Origin: a virus
Virus record (IMG/VR): IMGVR_UViG_3300044647_001119
Span: 1-23,400 of that record
Reading direction: 5' to 3' (one strand)
DNA length: 23,400 bases
Part shown: positions 1 to 7,978 of the stretch, one piece after another
How positions within the stretch are numbered: the stretch's first letter is position 1
Layout of the letters: each line of letters begins with the position of its first letter
Made by a program: the position numbers and the translations under genes
Notes under the pieces: generated by a model
What the model saw: the letters and a program-made list of their open reading frames with translations, nothing else
What the model was told of the DNA's origin: nothing
The model's database searches: none

Positions 1-35
1 CCACCCAAAATTGCCGCTGGAACACCTATTGCCAT
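1..35 (-). CDS. Start of a gene truncated by the left edge
   Basis: Only the first 11 codons are in the window (MAIGVPAAILG). The start is supported by a clear AAGGA ribosome binding site 6-7 bases upstream, one of the best in the window. It also follows the stop codon of the connector-like gene by 16 bases in the same direction, so it is the next gene of the leftward tail operon. The Ala/Gly-rich, hydrophobic beginning would suit a virion or membrane-interacting protein, but nothing can be assigned from so short a piece. Confidence 0.6.
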   Translation of the reverse strand, partial: MAIGVPAAILG

Positions 36-51
36 AAATTATCCTTTTGGT

Positions 52-1023
52 TCAGAACCATTGCGAGAATCCACCGCCATTCAATCCTACACCGACCATG
101 CGTATCGTCGCCACCGCATCGCCCAGATACTGCATCGTCTGCTCCTGAACAGCTTGAACCGCTTTGGCTTCGTAGGCCACTGCTTCCTGAATCAAATCGT
201 TCTCCTCCTTACGAATGGCCATGACCATCAACTTGATGGCATCAGGACACGGAGGAATGAGGTAGTCGTTGACGGTCGTCGCGTTGATATGGCGCATCTT
301 GCCAATCACCGTAACGGTCTGAGTGCAGGAATCGCTGTTCCGACCAGTCCAGAAGCTACGACGATATTGCGGCAAAGTTTCATCAGGGTCGTAAACTGCC
401 AGATCAATCTCAGCAAAAATTGTTTGATTGAACTCGTATAACCGCGATGCGGTATTTGTTGCCTCCCTGATTACGCCGGTCAGTGCGGTAAATTTCTTGG
501 AAGACTGAACGTACGGCAAAGCGAGCGTCAGCTTTTCGCCGTCAATCCATGCGCCGCCTGATTGGGTGCGAATCCATTGTCCGTTCGAGTCGTAGCCTTG
601 GAGCGTTATCGTTTTGCCGACATCTGAAGCATCGCCAGGATAAACTCGAATGTAGCTATTGATGCCGCCAGACATATCGCGATATGAAACAACAGTACCA
701 CGATCAACGAGCTGTTTTCCCGCGCACGGGTTGCAGCCGCTAAGGAGTCCGAATCCGGTTTCTTGGAATTCATACCATTGGTTGCGAACAGATCCTGTTC
801 CGCAGCAGTCTGCGACGGCTTCAATGGTTTCGATTGAACGAGGCCAAGTGATGCAACCGTCTACAGTGCAAACGGTGAAACGTCCGTAAGAACCCGCCCA
901 CAACCCCTTGTGTAGAAGCCTTCGACACGCTTGGTTGATGTAGTCGTAAACGCGCTGATCATCGACACATGTGCCGATGACCCGAGCGATTGTCGAGCGG
1001 ATGTCCTGAACGATAAGCTTCAT
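52..1023 (-). CDS. Tail tubular/head-tail connector-like structural protein
   Basis: A 323-residue protein. Its N-terminal ~60 residues form a helical region with arginines (RSTIARVIGTCVDDQRVYDY), followed by a beta-rich body with TWPRSIETIEAV near residues 59-70 and VYDPDETLPQYRR near residues 210-222. I recognise this pattern from conserved virion proteins of uncultured short-tailed phages that sit beside a nozzle-like protein, where a gp11-like adaptor or tail tubular A role is plausible. That family memory is not a computed match. It is cysteine-rich (CC at 73-74, then GCNPC near 96-100). The ATG overlaps the stop of the collar-domain fibre gene as ATGA, indicating translational coupling; no Shine-Dalgarno is seen. 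Alternative: another neck or baseplate component. Confidence 0.6.
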   Translation of the reverse strand: MKLIVQDIRSTIARVIGTCVDDQRVYDYINQACRRLLHKGLWAGSYGRFTVCTVDGCITWPRSIETIEAVADCCGTGSVRNQWYEFQETGFGLLSGCNPCAGKQLVDRGTVVSYRDMSGGINSYIRVYPGDASDVGKTITLQGYDSNGQWIRTQSGGAWIDGEKLTLALPYVQSSKKFTALTGVIREATNTASRLYEFNQTIFAEIDLAVYDPDETLPQYRRSFWTGRNSDSCTQTVTVIGKMRHINATTVNDYLIPPCPDAIKLMVMAIRKEENDLIQEAVAYEAKAVQAVQEQTMQYLGDAVATIRMVGVGLNGGGFSQWF

Positions 1024-1823
1024 TTTGTGTAGTAGACTCGGCCCGTTCGCTTGATAAAGTAAACACCGTAAAATGGCGGAAGATTGTTATGGCCGATGGC
1101 GTTCTGACTGTCGTTGCCAGTCTTGTCAGCGTTCGTTGTTCCGACATCTCCGGTCGTGATACTCGGCCCAGAACCGCCGCCACCGCTTCCCGCAGCACCT
1201 TGAAGGATCTGTGTCGGGTACGAACCAAGTCCAGTCCATGACTTGTTGACGAGGTAGTAATCGTCGTTTGCGGGGGCAATGAGTTGAGCGACGCCGTGAG
1301 TATGTTCGTTGAACGGGGTTTCAGGAACAGTCAGGGTATGCTTGTCTTCACCAGAAACAGATGTGGTTGTCGTCGTCCCCTGAACATTCACCGTACCGCT
1401 TGCTGCAAACGCTCCAACGCCAACCGGGAATCGAGCATCGAAAGCTGTGTCAACCTCCCACATTGGGCCGGAAGTCACATTTGTTGATGTCGCGGTTCCA
1501 TCGCCACCGTCGTAGCTTAGGACATCAGCAGCAGTGCCAACGAAGATGCGCCGTTCAGGACCGTTGGCCGGAATAGGATTCTTTCTCGCCCAGTATCCAC
1601 TGACGCGCACCCACCACTCACCGTTCTCGTCCAACCACGGATAAACCTGATTGTTTAGCGCAGGCGTCGATGCTCCGTAATTGAAGAACGAGTTTCCAAT
1701 CGAGCTGTTGAACGTCGCTTGAGTGCCGCTGATGATGTCGTTGGCCAACGACTGGTAATTGAGCGGACAATATCCAACCGGCAGACTCGGCGGAGTAAGA
1801 GTGATGAGCGTAAGGTTTGGCAT
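1020..1823 (-). CDS. Tail fibre/collar-domain protein
   Basis: A 267-residue putative tail protein. The C-terminus HNNLPPFYGVYFIKRTGRVY is the characteristic ending of phage tail-collar and microcystin-dependent-type proteins, which usually end in a short sequence like NLPPYYAL-FIIK. Upstream are a histidine pair in EHTHGV (about residue 172) and a flexible stretch GSGGGGSG near residues 211-218, both typical of collar fibre heads. The middle is Ser/Thr/Gly-rich beta-structure-like sequence. It lies 10 bases after the nozzle-like gene and overlaps the connector gene by 4 bases, so it belongs to the same leftward operon. There is no Shine-Dalgarno; the start is preceded by CAATT. Confidence 0.6.
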   Translation of the reverse strand: MPNLTLITLTPPSLPVGYCPLNYQSLANDIISGTQATFNSSIGNSFFNYGASTPALNNQVYPWLDENGEWWVRVSGYWARKNPIPANGPERRIFVGTAADVLSYDGGDGTATSTNVTSGPMWEVDTAFDARFPVGVGAFAASGTVNVQGTTTTTSVSGEDKHTLTVPETPFNEHTHGVAQLIAPANDDYYLVNKSWTGLGSYPTQILQGAAGSGGGGSGPSITTGDVGTTNADKTGNDSQNAIGHNNLPPFYGVYFIKRTGRVYYTK

Positions 1824-1833
1824 AATTGTTAGG

Positions 1834-3687
1834 CTATTCTGACGAGTAGGTCAGAGGATTGACATCGCAGACATCAAGCGGTGTGCAAGCAGGGAATACC
1901 GTCCGGCACTCGCCAACACTCGATTCCTGAATGTCGTAGGCGTGAACTCGAAGACTCTTGATCCGGCAATACCCCATGATGGTCAGCATGACCTGAACCT
2001 CGTAAAGATTGCGAGCGGGAGTGCTGATCGTCGCGTTACACGGCGAATCCGATGGAGTCGGGAATCGCATCTTAGGCCGGTACTGCGGCTTGAAATTCGT
2101 AATCGGACAAAGATCCAAGCACTGCGTCACAGTCGCGCATTCAGCAAAGTCAATCCACTCGATCCAGCCGGGATACTGGTCCGGTCGATAGGTGACATTG
2201 AAGGAGACATCGCCCTCAAGCTCATCAATGAACAAGTCACCGGAATCGAGTCGCTTCAAGCCAAACGGAACCTCGAAGTTGTAGGCTCGAGTCTGCACTT
2301 GCCATTCGATTTCCTTCTTGGGAGTCGCACTCAAGTTCATGTCGAACCTTTCGGCCTTGGTGATTTCCCAAATCTGGATCGTGTCGTCCGACCCGCGAGC
2401 AATCGCAAAGCAAGCGTCTCCGTAAGCGTTCTCGGTCTTGACGAGCTGCAAGATGTTCAAGCCAGTCCAGATACCTGACCAAGCTGGAGGAGCTTTCTTC
2501 CGCATCGAAGTGATAAGCTCCATATCCAACACGGATATAGCCTTGTGAATGACTCCCTCTGAATCGAAACGAGGCTGAGAAGTCATCAGCAAACGGTTAT
2601 CGAAGACAACCGCAGAGCTGGCCCACAAAAGGTTTGTCTGATCGTTCTCGACGATGGGCGTCATCTCCCCACTGATCGGCGTGTTGCCCCAATCGGTGAA
2701 CGACCGGCGAGCGATGATGAACGAGCGGATGCCGTCGATAGCTCGGTAGAATACATCGCCATTGACGGTGATGGCCGACCGTGAGCCTAACGCGCCGCTG
2801 GTCAGCAAGCTGATAGCCTGAATCGGATAGTTCAGGTTCTTCCAAACATTGCGGTCTACAGGAGCTTGAACGCTGAAGACGTAGCGAGGTGTGAAGATGA
2901 GAAGCGGTCCTTGGCCAAGCGATGTGTCTGGATTGCCTGGGACGGCCATTGCCGTGATGCCGCCTGAATCCGACGGAACCGCAAAGTCACCACCTTCATT
3001 GAGGAAGGTGTTCTCGGTTTCTTTGAGAACGCTGGCTCGCGAACCGTCTCCATAAACAATGTCTGTTGCTCGGAATGAAAAGCCGTTCGGCAGTGCGTAC
3101 CAGATGCGGCCATTGACGTAGGCCATAACTCTACCGCACTTGATTTCATCGTCATTCGCTCGACGCAGGCTTGTGCCGTTGAAGATTAGCGGCTTGCTGA
3201 AGCCGTCTTGGATAACGACGAAGTTCTCAGCTTGAACCATCCAGCCATCGAGCAGGTTGGAAGGATTTTCTAGGTCAGCGGACAGCGTGAGGTTTTGGGC
3301 CTTATTCTGAAGGCAGTCGTAAAGCCACACTTTACCACTGATCAGCATCAGGATGAACGTACGTCCATCGTCCGAGATGTATGGCAGCGCGCATTGGAAC
3401 GTGCCGGTCAGACCCTGAGGACCGTAGCAATCCTCTGACCAACCGTCCGCCGTCACGTTCGTTTGATCTGCGGTAATCTCGGCATTGTCAGCGGTGATAC
3501 TGACGCAAAGGTCGTAGTCTTTTTGAACGTAACCGGGGCGAGGAGAAACGAATCCTTCTCGGAAGTTGGCATTGACGGCGAACGCAACCTGATTCTTTTC
3601 CACCTCGGAAGGCATCACGCCAGCATCAATGCCACCCTCAAAGGTAACAGATCCGTCCGTGTACCTGCGTGGTGCGCGTTCGCTCAT
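1834..3687 (-). CDS. Large nozzle/tail tubular B-like structural protein
   Basis: A 617-residue protein, all-beta in appearance, with regularly spaced hydrophobic strands and motifs such as FEGGIDAGVMPSEVEKNQVA near the N-terminus, then DGRTFILMLISGKVWLYDC and AYVNGRIWYALP. Proteins of this size and opening (a gene product listing virion 'values' over a propeller-like body) sit next to connector-like genes in short-tailed phages, so a gp12-like nozzle or stabilisation role is inferred. Residues 64-83 carry three TAD-containing 7-residue repeats flanked by cysteines at 61 and 87. The C-terminus is cysteine-rich (about residues 594-608). The start lies 3 bases after the preceding stop. No catalytic motif is seen. 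Confidence 0.55.
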   Translation of the reverse strand: MSERAPRRYTDGSVTFEGGIDAGVMPSEVEKNQVAFAVNANFREGFVSPRPGYVQKDYDLCVSITADNAEITADQTNVTADGWSEDCYGPQGLTGTFQCALPYISDDGRTFILMLISGKVWLYDCLQNKAQNLTLSADLENPSNLLDGWMVQAENFVVIQDGFSKPLIFNGTSLRRANDDEIKCGRVMAYVNGRIWYALPNGFSFRATDIVYGDGSRASVLKETENTFLNEGGDFAVPSDSGGITAMAVPGNPDTSLGQGPLLIFTPRYVFSVQAPVDRNVWKNLNYPIQAISLLTSGALGSRSAITVNGDVFYRAIDGIRSFIIARRSFTDWGNTPISGEMTPIVENDQTNLLWASSAVVFDNRLLMTSQPRFDSEGVIHKAISVLDMELITSMRKKAPPAWSGIWTGLNILQLVKTENAYGDACFAIARGSDDTIQIWEITKAERFDMNLSATPKKEIEWQVQTRAYNFEVPFGLKRLDSGDLFIDELEGDVSFNVTYRPDQYPGWIEWIDFAECATVTQCLDLCPITNFKPQYRPKMRFPTPSDSPCNATISTPARNLYEVQVMLTIMGYCRIKSLRVHAYDIQESSVGECRTVFPACTPLDVCDVNPLTYSSE

Positions 3688-3690
3688 GGA

Positions 3691-4812
3691 TTAAAGTGTA
3701 TCGATGCGCTCGATAGTAAAAGAAGAATGGTCGCGTAGAGTTAAATTAGAAAGACCCGGAACATAAGCAAAAATTGCAAAAACGTCAGTGTTAGCTGTGA
3801 CAACTTTTTCAATATGCGTAAGAACAACAAGTCCATCTCCAGTATTTTGATAAGTATGGCTTACAATAGTTCCATTCTTTTTTAACCTTATCACCAAATC
3901 ACCTGTCGCATAAGCGCAAACTGTGAACTTAAAATATCCAGTATTTAGTGCTGTATATTGACCTGATGCAGAATTCCATTGAGCGTTTGTTGTAGGTTGA
4001 TCTAAAGTGGTTCCTACATAAATTTGAGTTTCGACGCTATTAAGCAGTGAAGCACTAGGTCCAGCGATGTACGCAAACTCTCGCGTCATCGAACTGGAAA
4101 TGGAAGGTGCTGAAATCGTGATGTTTCCAGCCGAATTCGTGACGACAATCGGAGCCGTTCCGACGATTTCCTTCTGGAGATAGGTGGTTCCATCGCCCAC
4201 CGGAATCTTGTTGAGTGGAGCGGTCGTTAGGTTCGTTCCACCCTTGGCAATCGGCAACGTACCGCTGATGTCGCCGACCGGAACCGTAGCAACGGTCGAG
4301 ACAGCACCAGCACCGCCAGATCCAGCGGTCTTCATGTAACCGGCTGACAAAGAATCGAGAGCTGTCTCGTTCGTCAAGGTTACGTCCGATGTCCGGCAGA
4401 TGTATGAAGCTCCATCCGGCGCACCGCCAGACACACCTGCGGCACCCGTAGGGCCAATCGCTCCAGCCAGCGTGATGAGCGAGCCGGACGGAATCAACGT
4501 AGTCGGAACCGCATTGGCAATACCGAGAACACCAGCGGCAGGATTCTGCAAGGTCAGCAGCAGGCCATCGACCGAGGTAACCTGCATGTACCCAACACCC
4601 TGAATGGAAACGAAAAACTGTCCGGCGACTGATTCAGGCAAAAACTCAGTATTATCGACCGGAACAACAACCGATGCTCCAAGAGCAGGAACAAAAAATG
4701 GAGCCGTCGTGTAAGTAAACGAATCAATGCCATTTGTCCCATTTGTTCCGTTCGTTCCAGCCTGACCGCGAGGGCCTGGAATGTTGACGACGTATGGGTT
4801 CGTGCAGCTCAT
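3691..4812 (-). CDS. Collagen-like tail fibre with C1q/TNF-like tip
   Basis: A 373-residue fibre protein. Residues 13-30 are six Gly-X-Y triplets (GPRGQAGTNGTNGTNGID), and a shorter collagen-like piece (GAIGPTGAAG) lies near residues 117-126. Residues ~185-200 contain ISGTLPIAKGGTNLT, a connector motif seen in many phage fibres. The C-terminal ~130 residues (from about REFAYIAG) look like a C1q/TNF-type jelly-roll, with YTALNTGYFKFTVCAYA and RLKKNGTIVSH. An AGAGGA-like ribosome binding site lies about 10 bases before the ATG. The DNA for the C-terminal tip (about 3711-4080) is visibly more AT-rich than the rest, suggesting an exchanged receptor-binding tip. Role: host attachment, inferred. 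Confidence 0.7.
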   Translation of the reverse strand: MSCTNPYVVNIPGPRGQAGTNGTNGTNGIDSFTYTTAPFFVPALGASVVVPVDNTEFLPESVAGQFFVSIQGVGYMQVTSVDGLLLTLQNPAAGVLGIANAVPTTLIPSGSLITLAGAIGPTGAAGVSGGAPDGASYICRTSDVTLTNETALDSLSAGYMKTAGSGGAGAVSTVATVPVGDISGTLPIAKGGTNLTTAPLNKIPVGDGTTYLQKEIVGTAPIVVTNSAGNITISAPSISSSMTREFAYIAGPSASLLNSVETQIYVGTTLDQPTTNAQWNSASGQYTALNTGYFKFTVCAYATGDLVIRLKKNGTIVSHTYQNTGDGLVVLTHIEKVVTANTDVFAIFAYVPGLSNLTLRDHSSFTIERIDTL

Positions 4813-4827
4813 ATCAAAATGGTCCTC

Positions 4828-4986
4828 TTATCTCCAAATTCCCGCAATTTTAATCTTGGGGTCAGCTTGACGCCAAACGCCCGAAATCTTGATCCAAGTA
4901 ATCGCTTCCTTCCAAGTTCCAGATATTTTGATCCAGAACTTGTTGGATGACGAAGATCCTTGGTTTGAGAGAAGGGTGAGGAGCAT
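4828..4986 (-). CDS. 52-residue protein with WIKISGxW repeats
   Basis: A small gene whose ATG shares a base with the stop of the preceding gene (TAATG) and whose stop lies 15 bases before the collagen-like fibre start. After a Ser-rich linker (GSSSSN) it contains three copies of a short unit: FWIKISGTWK, WIKISGVWR and IKIAGIWR, spaced about 13-14 residues apart. Such Trp/Lys/Ile units occur as short beta repeats in phage fibre-associated proteins. The gene is in phase and spacing with its operon, which is the main support for its being real. Its function is not known; a fibre or tail accessory peptide is the likeliest. Confidence 0.6.
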   Translation of the reverse strand: MLLTLLSNQGSSSSNKFWIKISGTWKEAITWIKISGVWRQADPKIKIAGIWR

Positions 4987-5165
4987 TACGCCAATCGACC
5001 TAGATTAGTTTCGTGGTCTGTCCAGCAGCCAATTCCAGTCACTTCTATTGCGTCACCATTTGAAATGAGCTGATCAGAAGGAGGGTTTCCAAACGCAACA
5101 GGTTGGTTGGCTGCGTAGAACACGCCGCTTACCCAGCAGTCTCGAGTAAAACGCAGGACCTTCAT
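4986..5165 (-). CDS. 59-residue hypothetical tail-operon protein
   Basis: The ATG lies 1 base after the stop of the large repeat-containing fibre gene, and the stop overlaps the next start (TAATG), so it fits the operon exactly. An in-frame extension to 5285 is open but would run deep into the upstream gene and is not preferred. The protein begins MKVLRFTRDCWVSGVFYAAN and is short, with QPVAFGNPPSDQLISNGDAI in the middle and Trp/Cys residues. It resembles small phage proteins that carry one 'parameter' beta-hairpin, but I do not recognise a family. Its function is unknown. Confidence 0.6.
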   Translation of the reverse strand: MKVLRFTRDCWVSGVFYAANQPVAFGNPPSDQLISNGDAIEVTGIGCWTDHETNLGRLA

Positions 5166-5166
5166 T

Positions 5167-7158
5167 TTACGCAAAGAAAAGTTCACCAACGATGTCACCC
5201 ACCCCGACCGCCGCTGTGTCGGCGTCGGCGGAGCCGGTGACGGTCGTAAGGCCGATGCCCGTGGAAAATGCGATGCCGCCTTCAAGTTTCATTTGAGCCA
5301 AACTGTTTGGAGGGATGGCAATTGTGCGGACAACTCCAGTTCCTGCGGTCGGAGTTGTGGTCTGGTTGTGCAGCTTAACGTATCGAAACGCTGCGTTGGT
5401 GTTTGCTAATGCCCATCCTAGCACACGCCCAGCAGAACCTTTTACAATGGTGGCGTTGGTGGTTGCGGCACTAACTAAATGAGCGCCAGAAGCGGCACCT
5501 GTGGCGTTTGCACGGTATTGCTGGCCCACGTCGCCGATTGCGGCAGTGCCAGCCACAAGCGCGGGCTGCGAGGTCGGAAGGACAGCAATAGCGGCCTGTG
5601 CGCCATTCGGTCGAACACCGGCTATGTAAGTGGGGACGTTGGCGTTATCTTCGACCGAAAGGAATCCAATCGTCCAAGTAGTTGTGCTGGCTGGAGCGGT
5701 GGTTCCGTTCCAGAGCCAGAGATAGACGTAAAGTTCGGTGTCGTCATCCGGGATGTTTTCAATTCGGCTTCCGCGTGCGGTTACCGTTGAAACGGTTGTG
5801 CTTGCAACCGTAGTGTCAGACCAGTTGACGTTTCGGCCGTCTACATAGGTCTGCACGACGTGGCCGGCAGACGCCGTTGTATTGATCGTTATTGTGGTAA
5901 CACCGCTATTCCAGCCCTTGCGCTGCGCATCCACGTTTGCAGCCGTTGCGGTCGTTCCGGTGTACTGAGTCCACAAATAGTTGTAACCAAAAAGATCGAC
6001 CGTGCATGAACCGGAAGCTGGCCAACTGGCCACCGTGAAGTTGATCGTGTCAACGCTCGGAATCGAAGCGATGGCATATCGACCGGGGACACCGTTTGCG
6101 CCGGTGATTGCACCGACCATCATGGACTGGCCAACGTTCTCAGACGTGAAGCCGTGAGCGGTCAGTGTGACGGTGATGCTTGTCGCGCTGTTGATTGTGC
6201 ATGACAACCCTTCGCCAACCTTGTCGGCCAGTAAGACCGCAAAGTTTTGGTTTGCGATGCGCTGAGAAAGGATCGTTTTTTGGCGAGCGGTCAGCGCACC
6301 CCGAAACGATTGAACGCTGCGGGCAAGAAACTCTGAGTTGGCAGTCGTGCCACTAGTCAGGACAAGATTGGACGAACTCTGGGAAACACCGACGCCAGTG
6401 CCAAGGCGGCGTTGGGTCAGTTCAGTAGCCATTAACGAAGAGCCGACATCAGCAAATCCCACCGACCAGATTTCAGATGGGACTTGGCGAACCACAGCAC
6501 CACTTGCATTTGGAGACGGGTGGCTTGTTGTCAGCGGAGCTTGATTGGCAGACGTAGCAGCGCCGGAAGGCAGCGGGAGAGCGGCGGCAGAAACGGGTTG
6601 GGTGGCCTGCCAAAATGTTCCACTGACCGGCTGAGTAACGCCCGATCCGTCTACCGGAACTCGACCGGAAACAAGAGCGGGTGTTTTGGAGTCAATGGTA
6701 AAGGTAGATGACGCAATGGTCGACGTATTCACCTCGACTGCTGCCAGAGTGGTTTCTGTTGATGCGCCGGAAGGCAGCGGCAACGATGCTGCGGAAACTG
6801 GCTGTGTTGCCTGAAAGAACGTGCCACTCACCGGGACAGCACTTGCGCGAAGTTGAGCGTCAGTCAACGGACCTGTAACAGGAACAGACGCTGCGATACT
6901 GACAGGTTGAGTTGCTTGAAAAAAAGTACCGCTCACCGGAACGGCTGCGGCGCGAAGTTGGCTGTCCGTCAGAGGTTGAGACAGGCCGGTGTTTGCCGTC
7001 ACAGTACCGCTGATCGGCATCGGGTTGCTGGATGACACATCAACCGCAACACCATCGCCACCAACGCCAATTTTTACGCGCTGATGCAAAACTCCGCTGA
7101 TGTCGTCAGCGGCTACTGTCGCGCCAGTTCCCGGTGTGTATCCTACGTTGTCTGCCAT
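5167..7158 (-). CDS. Large repeat-containing tail fibre/virion protein
   Basis: A 663-residue Ser/Thr/Ala-rich protein. Residues 63-122 hold two near-identical 25-residue units, LTDxQLRAxAVPVSGTFFQA followed by TQPVS, and residues 178-190 a third variant VSGTFWQATQPVS. Such units are common in fibre-like proteins of uncultured phages. The C-terminal 90 residues (FRYVKLHNQTTTPTAGTG, then IPPNSLAQMKLEGGIAFSTG and SADADTAAVGVGDIVGELFF) form a recurrent virion C-terminal domain. The middle (about residues 300-480) is beta-rich. The ATG lies 3 bases after the previous stop, with leader TAATTT. A structural role in tail or fibre is inferred; no enzymatic motif is visible. Confidence 0.6.
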   Translation of the reverse strand: MADNVGYTPGTGATVAADDISGVLHQRVKIGVGGDGVAVDVSSSNPMPISGTVTANTGLSQPLTDSQLRAAAVPVSGTFFQATQPVSIAASVPVTGPLTDAQLRASAVPVSGTFFQATQPVSAASLPLPSGASTETTLAAVEVNTSTIASSTFTIDSKTPALVSGRVPVDGSGVTQPVSGTFWQATQPVSAAALPLPSGAATSANQAPLTTSHPSPNASGAVVRQVPSEIWSVGFADVGSSLMATELTQRRLGTGVGVSQSSSNLVLTSGTTANSEFLARSVQSFRGALTARQKTILSQRIANQNFAVLLADKVGEGLSCTINSATSITVTLTAHGFTSENVGQSMMVGAITGANGVPGRYAIASIPSVDTINFTVASWPASGSCTVDLFGYNYLWTQYTGTTATAANVDAQRKGWNSGVTTITINTTASAGHVVQTYVDGRNVNWSDTTVASTTVSTVTARGSRIENIPDDDTELYVYLWLWNGTTAPASTTTWTIGFLSVEDNANVPTYIAGVRPNGAQAAIAVLPTSQPALVAGTAAIGDVGQQYRANATGAASGAHLVSAATTNATIVKGSAGRVLGWALANTNAAFRYVKLHNQTTTPTAGTGVVRTIAIPPNSLAQMKLEGGIAFSTGIGLTTVTGSADADTAAVGVGDIVGELFFA

Positions 7159-7161
7159 AAA

Positions 7162-7512
7162 TTAGATGTATTGAAGGTAGATGTCGCCGTCAGATCCGCC
7201 AGATGGCGACGCGGTTCCGCTCGTAATGGTTTTCTGGGCAGTAAGATTTGACCGCGCAGAATCAGCCGTAATTGCCCCAGTTCCACCGCTTGCAACTGCA
7301 AGAGTTCCTCCAATCGTCATCACGCCGCTTGTGGTGATTGGAGAATTTGAAACGGTGAGTCCGGTTGCTCCGCCAGAAACTCCGACGCTCGTAACGGTCG
7401 GAGCCGTGTAAATGACGTTTACGACGTTAAGCGTGTAATCCAGCTCGTTCTCAGAAATCGTTGATACGACTCCAGTTCCTTCAAATTGAATGGAGATGTC
7501 GTAACTGCTCAT
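7162..7512 (-). CDS. Small fibre-like protein (GGTG motif)
   Basis: A 116-residue protein. The middle has LAVASGGTGAITADSARSNL, a version of the 'GGTGxTTAxxARxNLG' segment found in the shafts of many phage tail fibres, and the end GGSDGDIYLQYI is a recurrent C-terminus of such proteins. The start is an ATG overlapping the upstream gene's stop by 4 bases (ATGA-type). It belongs to the leftward fibre group. It is short for a complete fibre, so it may be an adaptor, a short head-fibre, or a remnant of a longer one. Confidence 0.6.
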   Translation of the reverse strand: MSSYDISIQFEGTGVVSTISENELDYTLNVVNVIYTAPTVTSVGVSGGATGLTVSNSPITTSGVMTIGGTLAVASGGTGAITADSARSNLTAQKTITSGTASPSGGSDGDIYLQYI

Positions 7513-7931
7513 GGTGGGACTGTGATTCCGTCACAGACGATAAGCTTGTAAGTTCCGGTGGTTTTTGGTCCAAAAGTTCCGACAACCTCGAACGAAAAAT
7601 CAACGTAGTACGTTCCAGCAGGCCAGATTGCGGTGGACGCACCAGATGCCACAAAGTTGATTGTCGCATTCCCGCTGCCATCAACGGTTCCAGCCACCGT
7701 TCCAAAATCGTAGAGGAGAACGCCTGACGCATCCCTGATCTGAGAGTACCCAACAATTCCCGCCCACGAAATCGGGGGATTCGCCGGAACAAAGAGCGAA
7801 ACGGAAAACTGCTCCCCAATTTTGATGGTCATTACGCCAATAATGGCACAATCATCACCTGAAGGCTGGCATTCGGTAGTCGTCACACATGGTGACGAGC
7901 AGGATGAACCGAAGTATGGTTGCGAAGGCAT
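7509..7931 (-). CDS. Beta-sandwich-like virion protein, first gene of the left operon
   Basis: A 140-residue protein. Its N-terminal 30 residues hold five cysteines (CSSPCVTTTECQPSGDDC), then a beta-sandwich-like domain with IGEQFSVSLFVPANPPISWA, IWPAGTYYVDFSFEVVG and TGTYKLIVCDGITVPP. The layout resembles small Ig-like or baseplate/fibre accessory proteins in tailed phages. AGGAAGG lies just before the ATG, a strong ribosome binding site. It is the first leftward gene, divergent from terminase across 47 bases, so a leftward promoter is expected in that gap or just inside the flanking genes. No family can be named with certainty. Confidence 0.6.
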   Translation of the reverse strand: MPSQPYFGSSCSSPCVTTTECQPSGDDCAIIGVMTIKIGEQFSVSLFVPANPPISWAGIVGYSQIRDASGVLLYDFGTVAGTVDGSGNATINFVASGASTAIWPAGTYYVDFSFEVVGTFGPKTTGTYKLIVCDGITVPP

Positions 7932-7978
7932 AACCTTCCTAAAACTCTGAATCCACGAATCTTTAACGCAAGGTCAAA

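Noticed and set aside
5166-5285. N-terminal extension of the 59-residue tail-operon gene
   Set aside because: It would overlap the upstream fibre gene by more than 100 bases, while the ATG at 5165 sits 1 base after that gene's stop.
7932-7978. Divergent promoter pair between the left operon and terminase
   Set aside because: A promoter is expected in or near this 47-base gap, but I found no convincing -35/-10 pair on either strand, so none is annotated.
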